A stretch of 64,000 bases of DNA from an uncultured Clostridia bacterium (GTDB lineage: Bacteria > Bacillota > Clostridia > Christensenellales > Borkfalkiaceae), in assembly GCA_934254815.1 (NCBI GenBank), contig CAKQME010000003.1, positions 1 to 64,000 on the forward strand, in the 5' to 3' direction. The position numbers were made by a program, and so were the translations under genes. Each line of letters starts with the position of its first letter. Position 1 is the stretch's first letter. The notes under the pieces are model-generated. The model was not told the DNA's origin. It worked only from the letters and a program-made list of their open reading frames with translations, and searched no databases. This document shows positions 58,588 through 64,000 of the stretch, in pieces.

Positions 58588-61521
58588 CTATCTAACGATT
58601 ATCTTATAAATTTTTTGAGTGAAATTATATCCCGCATCATGACAAAAATAAATAATTTCATATATCCCGGATTCTTCAAAAATATATTCTCCATCGGTTA
58701 TAAGTTTTCTTTGCCTGTCCGGCATCAAAACAAATACCTGAACTGATACGTTCCCGTCAAGATTGTCAAATGCTATAGCAGAAGGTATTGAAATTTTATC
58801 TCCCTTATTGCAAGACTCCGGAATATCGCCACTCACTGATATAGCGGGAGAAACATCGTCTGAAACAACATAATTAAACCTCTTCTCGTTTTCGAACAAC
58901 CCAAAAGAATCTGTTGCCTTATAAGTTACCGTATACTTTCCATATTTTCTCAAAACAATTTCTATATCTTTTTGAGCTGCAACATCGCTGTATAAGTTGT
59001 TGCCGTCCGGTGTAATAACTCTTACCGTTACATTTGCAATACAATCCAACACGTCACATGCCATAGCAGAGGATACAACGAGAGTTTCGCCTATTTTAGG
59101 CTTTACATTAGACATATCTGTTTTAAAGAGTATTAAAGGACTAAACACATCCGAAAACTTTTGCACACCACTTGAAGTAACTGTAGAAACGAAAGGTTGG
59201 TTACAAACTTTTTTTAAAGAAAATACAGCATTTCCCTCTATTACGTTAATGAATTCGAAACTCACGCAAACGAGATCGTCTTCAAACCCTTTAAAATCTG
59301 TACCGTCATACCATTTATGAACCGATAATACAGTGGAACCAGATGCTTCGGTTAATGAATTTTTAGAATTATCCCATACCAAATTAAACCACGAATTATC
59401 GTTGGAAAACGAACCGATTACAGTACTACGTCTTTCACCGTTTAATGTAATTATAGAAGAAGTTGCATCTCTTTCGGTTATATCGAATACAAGTTTTTTA
59501 TTTCTGTTTCTATACGAAGTTAATATCATTCTTAAAGCTTCGACATTCGTACCGTTTTTAACGTCAAAAGACAATGATAATTCACTTATCGGTAACTTTT
59601 GCGGAAGCATAAAACCTGTTTCGCCGTTTACAGTGAATAATGTTTCTTCTGAGAGGTTCGTCTTTTCTGCGAAATCTCCGAAAACACCATTCCCATCATA
59701 AACCGCTACATAATCAGAAATATAGTCGCCCCCTACTACCGGAATCGTAAATTGTCTTGAATTATACTCCTCATTTTCGGCGAAACCTACAGAATATCTG
59801 ATGCTCATTGAACTACCGGTTATAGCTTCGGCTTTTACAATTAAATCACCAAATAGCACTTCATTGCCACGAGCTTTGTAAATAAGATTATTATCAATAT
59901 ATATTGATCTGTAAATATCACTCGTTGCAACATCGTTTAACGTGTTTTCAACATTAAAGTCACTAATCGGATTATTTTTACCGCGTGTAAACGTTAGCGG
60001 GACATCATTCAAATCCATACCTAACGTACTTACCACAGTAAACGTCGAAGAAATCGAATCTGTAAAACCAAAATCATCCGTATATTTAACGATGATGCTA
60101 TATGTTCCGGATTTATCAAGCAGATATTCAAATGCCGATGAATTTGTGCCAAAATTCTCAACTATTTCTCCGTCAACTTGAATCATGAGTTCAGCATCTA
60201 CCCTTTTATTGATTTCAACGCTTAAATCTGAACAGACTTTGACTTCCGGCAATACTATTTTATCGCCGACGTTATAACTATCGGAATAAGAAAGCGTCAC
60301 TTCATTGTAATCGGTTTTTGGTTTTTGATCATAGACGGAAATATAATATGAACGGCTGAATTCGCTTCCCCGCTTATTCTTAACTGAGTAAACAAACTCG
60401 TAAATCCCGTCGTCTTCAAATTCTATTTCCTTCTTGTTTTCGACAAGTTTAACGTCCTCTTTATATACCTCGCAATATGCCACGTCCGAAAGATCTCCGT
60501 CAATTAAGTCATATGCATATGCTTGCGGAATCGGATATTTATAACCAACAATTCCGTTCGTATTAAACCGAGCAGAAATATACGGCGTCTCATCCGATAT
60601 TACTCCGTCTGTTCCGTCAAGATTTTGCCCGCCGATCTTATTTATGTGCAAATTTATTTCTGCAGAATTAATTGCCAAAAAGGAGAATTCCAATTTTGCA
60701 TATCCCGAAGAAAATAGTCCGTTAATATGATTTTCAGTAAACAAACTGCTGTATTTTGTTCCCGACAAATTTTCTCCCGCACTCGCAAGGTATAGCGGAT
60801 CAGCAAATGAAGCTACCTTTCCACCGTTTATGAAAGCGGTCTTATTCTCATAAGCGAGCGTAATGGTTTTCAATTTTGATTCTTTTGTCTTTCTAACAAA
60901 ATAATCGCTTTTATTCCCGAGCATATAACCGCAATCCATATACGTCCCCTTATAAAGCGGACTTACCGTAGAAACAAAACCGTTTTTAGAAACGACACTT
61001 TGATTTGTACCTGCAATATTAAGAATATTTGTATTATAATACGATACAGCAACGGTAGGTGTAAGATCATCTGTAAGAGTTGCCCAACAAGCAGAAAAGC
61101 TATCCCACCAACCGGCCTCATCAGGATGCGAAGTAAAAGCGTAAACAACTTTACTTTCTTCGTCAACGGCATCGGTAAGAGTTACAATTAAATAATCAAA
61201 ATCATTTTTATTCAGACTTTCGGGAATAGACTGAAAACTCAAAAAACCTTTTGCAAGATCGTCAGTATTAATATAATTGTTATAACAGATTTTTACGCTG
61301 TCTTTTCCTTTTGTATCCTTAATTTTAACGGTTAATCCTTTCTTTCCGCTGTCGTTTACAGACTTCTCTTCAATATCAAAATTCTCCGAAGAGGTAAAAT
61401 AAGGATAAACACCTTTGTTTGTCTGACTGCTTGATTCTGCAGAAACTATTGACAGAGAAAAACAAATTAAAAGCGAAACGATAAATATTCCGGCAAATAA
61501 TTTAAAACTACATTTTTTCAT
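58588..61521 (-). CDS. Large secreted Ig-like protein
   Basis: This 977-residue protein has a signal peptide ('LFAGIFIVSLLICF...SAES'), an N-terminal lectin-like beta region ('FLSFQSIPESLNKND'), and repeated Ig-type modules each containing 'A.D..DG..S' and a closing 'Y...DS.G....' pattern, for example 'YKATDSFGLFENEKRF' and 'YKYPIPQAYAYDLIDGDLS'. No anchor is present, and it ends 'YKIIVR' and TAG. It is a paralogue in style of the next gene, and the two overlap as ATGA. It likely binds glycan at the surface. Confidence 0.75.
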   Translation of the reverse strand: MKKCSFKLFAGIFIVSLLICFSLSIVSAESSSQTNKGVYPYFTSSENFDIEEKSVNDSGKKGLTVKIKDTKGKDSVKICYNNYINTDDLAKGFLSFQSIPESLNKNDFDYLIVTLTDAVDEESKVVYAFTSHPDEAGWWDSFSACWATLTDDLTPTVAVSYYNTNILNIAGTNQSVVSKNGFVSTVSPLYKGTYMDCGYMLGNKSDYFVRKTKESKLKTITLAYENKTAFINGGKVASFADPLYLASAGENLSGTKYSSLFTENHINGLFSSGYAKLEFSFLAINSAEINLHINKIGGQNLDGTDGVISDETPYISARFNTNGIVGYKYPIPQAYAYDLIDGDLSDVAYCEVYKEDVKLVENKKEIEFEDDGIYEFVYSVKNKRGSEFSRSYYISVYDQKPKTDYNEVTLSYSDSYNVGDKIVLPEVKVCSDLSVEINKRVDAELMIQVDGEIVENFGTNSSAFEYLLDKSGTYSIIVKYTDDFGFTDSISSTFTVVSTLGMDLNDVPLTFTRGKNNPISDFNVENTLNDVATSDIYRSIYIDNNLIYKARGNEVLFGDLIVKAEAITGSSMSIRYSVGFAENEEYNSRQFTIPVVGGDYISDYVAVYDGNGVFGDFAEKTNLSEETLFTVNGETGFMLPQKLPISELSLSFDVKNGTNVEALRMILTSYRNRNKKLVFDITERDATSSIITLNGERRSTVIGSFSNDNSWFNLVWDNSKNSLTEASGSTVLSVHKWYDGTDFKGFEDDLVCVSFEFINVIEGNAVFSLKKVCNQPFVSTVTSSGVQKFSDVFSPLILFKTDMSNVKPKIGETLVVSSAMACDVLDCIANVTVRVITPDGNNLYSDVAAQKDIEIVLRKYGKYTVTYKATDSFGLFENEKRFNYVVSDDVSPAISVSGDIPESCNKGDKISIPSAIAFDNLDGNVSVQVFVLMPDRQRKLITDGEYIFEESGIYEIIYFCHDAGYNFTQKIYKIIVR

Positions 61522-64000
61522 CTGTTATTCCTCCTTTTCTTAAATATCATCGCTAAAATCAATCCGACGGCAAGTAAAGGTAATGTATAGAAACTTGCAT
61601 CAATACTCCCGTCGCAACTTTCGCAACCTGATGACTTTCCTTTACCTATAAATTCATATTCCGAAACTTCGGTTAATCCTGCATTGTCCACGGCTGTATA
61701 AACGACTTTATATTTCTTACCTTTTTTTACGGTAATGCTGTCGTCAACTATTTTTAACTCCTTGCCGTTTTCATAAACAACCACCGAAGCATCTATATCT
61801 GCACCGGAATTATCGTTAACAATAGCCTTTAAGACCTGAACCTGCGTTCCGACCTCATACTCCGATTTGTATTCTCCGGCAAGTATTATACTCGGTTTTT
61901 CTTCATCGATAATAACGTTAAACTCTATAACAAGAGATGCTTCGTTTTTAGCTCCTTCATCTGCAATGTATTTAATTTTATATAGACCGGCATTATCAAG
62001 TTTAAGAACTTTACCAACGGCAATCTCAGTTCCGTTTACACTTGCCTTCACTGTTACGCTTACCGAACTTCCGTTTCTTTCTGCAATTACAGGTATAATA
62101 TCCAATACAGTTCCGGTATAATAGGTTTCTTTATATTCCGACTGCATACGAATATTCGCTTTCTTCTCAATAACCGTAACGTCGTAAATAGTTGTAAAAG
62201 TTTTTTCTTCTTTACCTAATACAGTTTTATAAATAAGAACATATTTTCCGCTCTCAATAAATACAAATTTATCTGATACGGAAAGAGGATTTCCATTTTC
62301 CTCACCATATCTGTATAAAGCAACAGAATAGCTAATGTCTGGATCAGGCAAAATCAAAACAGGAAAAACATAAGCCGTATCTTTTTCAGTTTCTATTATA
62401 TTATTTTCCTTTACTTTCACTTCAAAACTTTTGAACTCATAAGAAAACTCATTAGAAAAACCTCTGCTATCTGTTACCGAACATTTAACCGTATGGTCGC
62501 CCGCAGTTGCTATCCAACTTGGTTTTAAATACTCCTGCCCGTCAAGATAATATTTTATTGTTGCCGCCCCATAATATTCTATATCAAACAATTCGCTAAG
62601 AGAGTATTCAATATCTACGATAACGTTTCTGCTAGCTCTTCCTATTTCAGGCTTAGACAAATCGACTTTAAACGTAAAGATAGAATATTCTGTTTCATAC
62701 GGAACGTTTCCATAGCCTTGCATCTCTTTATCTTTCACTTTAACATGAAAATTTAACGTCGCGTAGGAATGGGAAAATTCAAATGTTGTTTCGTCAGATA
62801 GGGTACCAAATTCGCGTATATCAGATCCTTCTGATGATTGCTCGAAAAATCCCGAAATAGAGAGGTTTTCATTGGTGTTTAATAAACCCAAATTTTCAAA
62901 CAATTCCGAAATCCTGTAATTTCTACCGACTTTTAATTTTATATCCTTTGCTTTTATGACTTGATTCGCATTTTCAATTGTCACTATTTTACCGTAGGCA
63001 TACGAACCATTTGCCATCCCGCTACCGCTTTTTGCCAAAGCCTGTACAACAAATCTGACTTCTTCTCCGTTTACCGGAATATCTGTCCTAGTCCATACTC
63101 CATCCCCCCACTTTTCTGAATTATAGAAGCCTTGAATATAATCAACTTGTGTTTTATCGAAGCATAAAACATCAAATATATCCGAAAGTTTATATTTCAG
63201 TGTCGCGCTTTTAATCAGCGCGTTATGTTTTGCAACGACAAGAGGCTCTGCCGTTTTCATTTTAAGATTTGCTTGTCCGCTGTAATAATACGTTCCGTTA
63301 AAAGACCTAAGACCGATTGTATGCTCTTCTTTTAAACCGATAAAGTGCATTCTTAAAATACAAGAATTTATCAGATTTTTATCGGTGAGTACCGATTGAA
63401 CATACTCTTCCGAATAACGATTTCGTAATTCTTCGGGCAAATCTTTCGACGAGCTTTTTCTCCACGTTTCATCGGTAATATTTACAAGAAGAACATTTCC
63501 ATCCTGTTTATACACTTCACCCGTATATTTGATATAGTAACCCGTTTGCCCGCCGATAAGCGTATCGGCATTCTTTACAAGATATTGAGAAGTTCCGGTA
63601 ACGTATGGTTCACCAAATTCGTCAAAGGATATTTCGTCGATTAGCGAAAAATATGCACCGCTTTGAGTAAGAATGTATGTCAAAGATTTCGTAGGATCCG
63701 TAGGCGAAATATAAGATATTTTAACAGCCTGTGCTTTTATTATGCCTTGTTCGGAAACATGCTTAAAATTCACTATTAAACGGCTACCCCAACCGGAACT
63801 TTCCTCAGAAACGCCCCTCCTGAACGCACCGTTAAAAGTTAACAACACATCACTTCCGGCACCATTCGGTACTACAGTAAGTGGTAAGCCGTCGGTAGAA
63901 ATATCTTCCTTGACGCCAAGAATATAAGAACCGCCTTCTGCAATAAACTCGTTTCCGGAACTTACAACAATTATACCTTCGTCGGAATATATATTACTAT
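61518..64000 (-). CDS. Very large Ig-like wall protein (5' end outside window)
   Basis: The frame is open to position 64000; the apparent GTG start at 63848 is only internal, since codons upstream are open too. At least 827 residues are seen. Ig-like modules of about 85 residues recur ('DEEKPSIILAGEYKSEYEVG', 'YTAVDNAGLTEVSEYEF'). The end has 'SSGCESCDGSID', then a hydrophobic helix 'FYTLPLLAVGLILAMIF' and 'KKRRNNR', a Cys-containing variant of a C-terminal wall-sorting signal rather than LPxTG. It probably displays the glycan-binding modules on the cell surface. Confidence 0.78.
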   Translation of the reverse strand, partial: SNIYSDEGIIVVSSGNEFIAEGGSYILGVKEDISTDGLPLTVVPNGAGSDVLLTFNGAFRRGVSEESSGWGSRLIVNFKHVSEQGIIKAQAVKISYISPTDPTKSLTYILTQSGAYFSLIDEISFDEFGEPYVTGTSQYLVKNADTLIGGQTGYYIKYTGEVYKQDGNVLLVNITDETWRKSSSKDLPEELRNRYSEEYVQSVLTDKNLINSCILRMHFIGLKEEHTIGLRSFNGTYYYSGQANLKMKTAEPLVVAKHNALIKSATLKYKLSDIFDVLCFDKTQVDYIQGFYNSEKWGDGVWTRTDIPVNGEEVRFVVQALAKSGSGMANGSYAYGKIVTIENANQVIKAKDIKLKVGRNYRISELFENLGLLNTNENLSISGFFEQSSEGSDIREFGTLSDETTFEFSHSYATLNFHVKVKDKEMQGYGNVPYETEYSIFTFKVDLSKPEIGRASRNVIVDIEYSLSELFDIEYYGAATIKYYLDGQEYLKPSWIATAGDHTVKCSVTDSRGFSNEFSYEFKSFEVKVKENNIIETEKDTAYVFPVLILPDPDISYSVALYRYGEENGNPLSVSDKFVFIESGKYVLIYKTVLGKEEKTFTTIYDVTVIEKKANIRMQSEYKETYYTGTVLDIIPVIAERNGSSVSVTVKASVNGTEIAVGKVLKLDNAGLYKIKYIADEGAKNEASLVIEFNVIIDEEKPSIILAGEYKSEYEVGTQVQVLKAIVNDNSGADIDASVVVYENGKELKIVDDSITVKKGKKYKVVYTAVDNAGLTEVSEYEFIGKGKSSGCESCDGSIDASFYTLPLLAVGLILAMIFKKRRNNR

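Overview
The window looks like chromosome of an uncultured, gut-type Clostridia (Firmicutes). The base composition is low to moderate GC, genes carry strong Shine-Dalgarno sites of the AGGAGG type, and there are Gram-positive lipoproteins, a sugar ABC transporter, InlB-type surface repeats and ICE-style accessory genes (ArdA, RhuM, MazF, clustered serine recombinases). I saw no rRNA, tRNA or CRISPR. Almost all genes lie on the minus strand; the plus-strand exceptions are a two-component system and an AraC regulator.

Layout. (1) 1-5.2 kb: the first 1739 codons of a giant secreted protein with a beta-helix-like region, about 16 InlB-type repeats and a coiled coil. It is divergent from an OmpR-type regulator and a 7TM-type histidine kinase (5.5-8.2 kb). 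(2) 8.2-14.2 kb: a decaying accessory island. It holds hairpin repeats, an ardA with an in-frame amber codon followed by 61 open codons, small element genes, an AAA ATPase with a nuclease-like C-terminus, and two damaged RNase III-like genes, one behind a perfect consensus promoter with operator-like repeats. (3) 14.1-17 kb: an intact MgtC/SapB protein, a Na+/H+ antiporter that may start at AUC, and the remains of a second mgtC and of an acyltransferase. (4) 17-31.6 kb: a sugar-uptake operon controlled from 30.6 kb. It encodes a GH2 enzyme, two ABC permeases, two paralogous modular lipoproteins, a TIM-barrel lipoprotein, the binding protein, an MBL hydrolase, a GH78 rhamnosidase and an IMPase; a divergent AraC regulator appears to be leaderless. 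(5) 31.7-40.9 kb: a second mobile or defence-like island with a broken rhuM, four serine-recombinase genes or pieces, a YhcG-type nuclease, a MazF toxin with a small downstream ORF, a membrane-anchored InlB-like protein and a sigma-like factor. It is bracketed by two direct copies of a possible structured RNA. (6) 40.9-64 kb: a large glycan operon with SIS, ROK, beta-mannosidase-like GH2, GH36, MFS, SGNH esterase, PHP, GH112 phosphorylase, Gfo/Idh oxidoreductase, two DUF4838 proteins and two very large Ig-like surface proteins, the last truncated by the window end.

Working model (inference): the surface and lipoproteins bind and process a galactose- and rhamnose-containing glycan, the ABC and MFS systems import oligosaccharides, and GH78, GH2, GH36 and the GH112 phosphorylase break them down in the cytoplasm before ROK, SIS and Gfo/Idh steps. 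The islands show real decay: single-base frameshifts, several in homopolymer runs, Trp-to-amber changes, and duplicated 3' scars of glycosidase genes.
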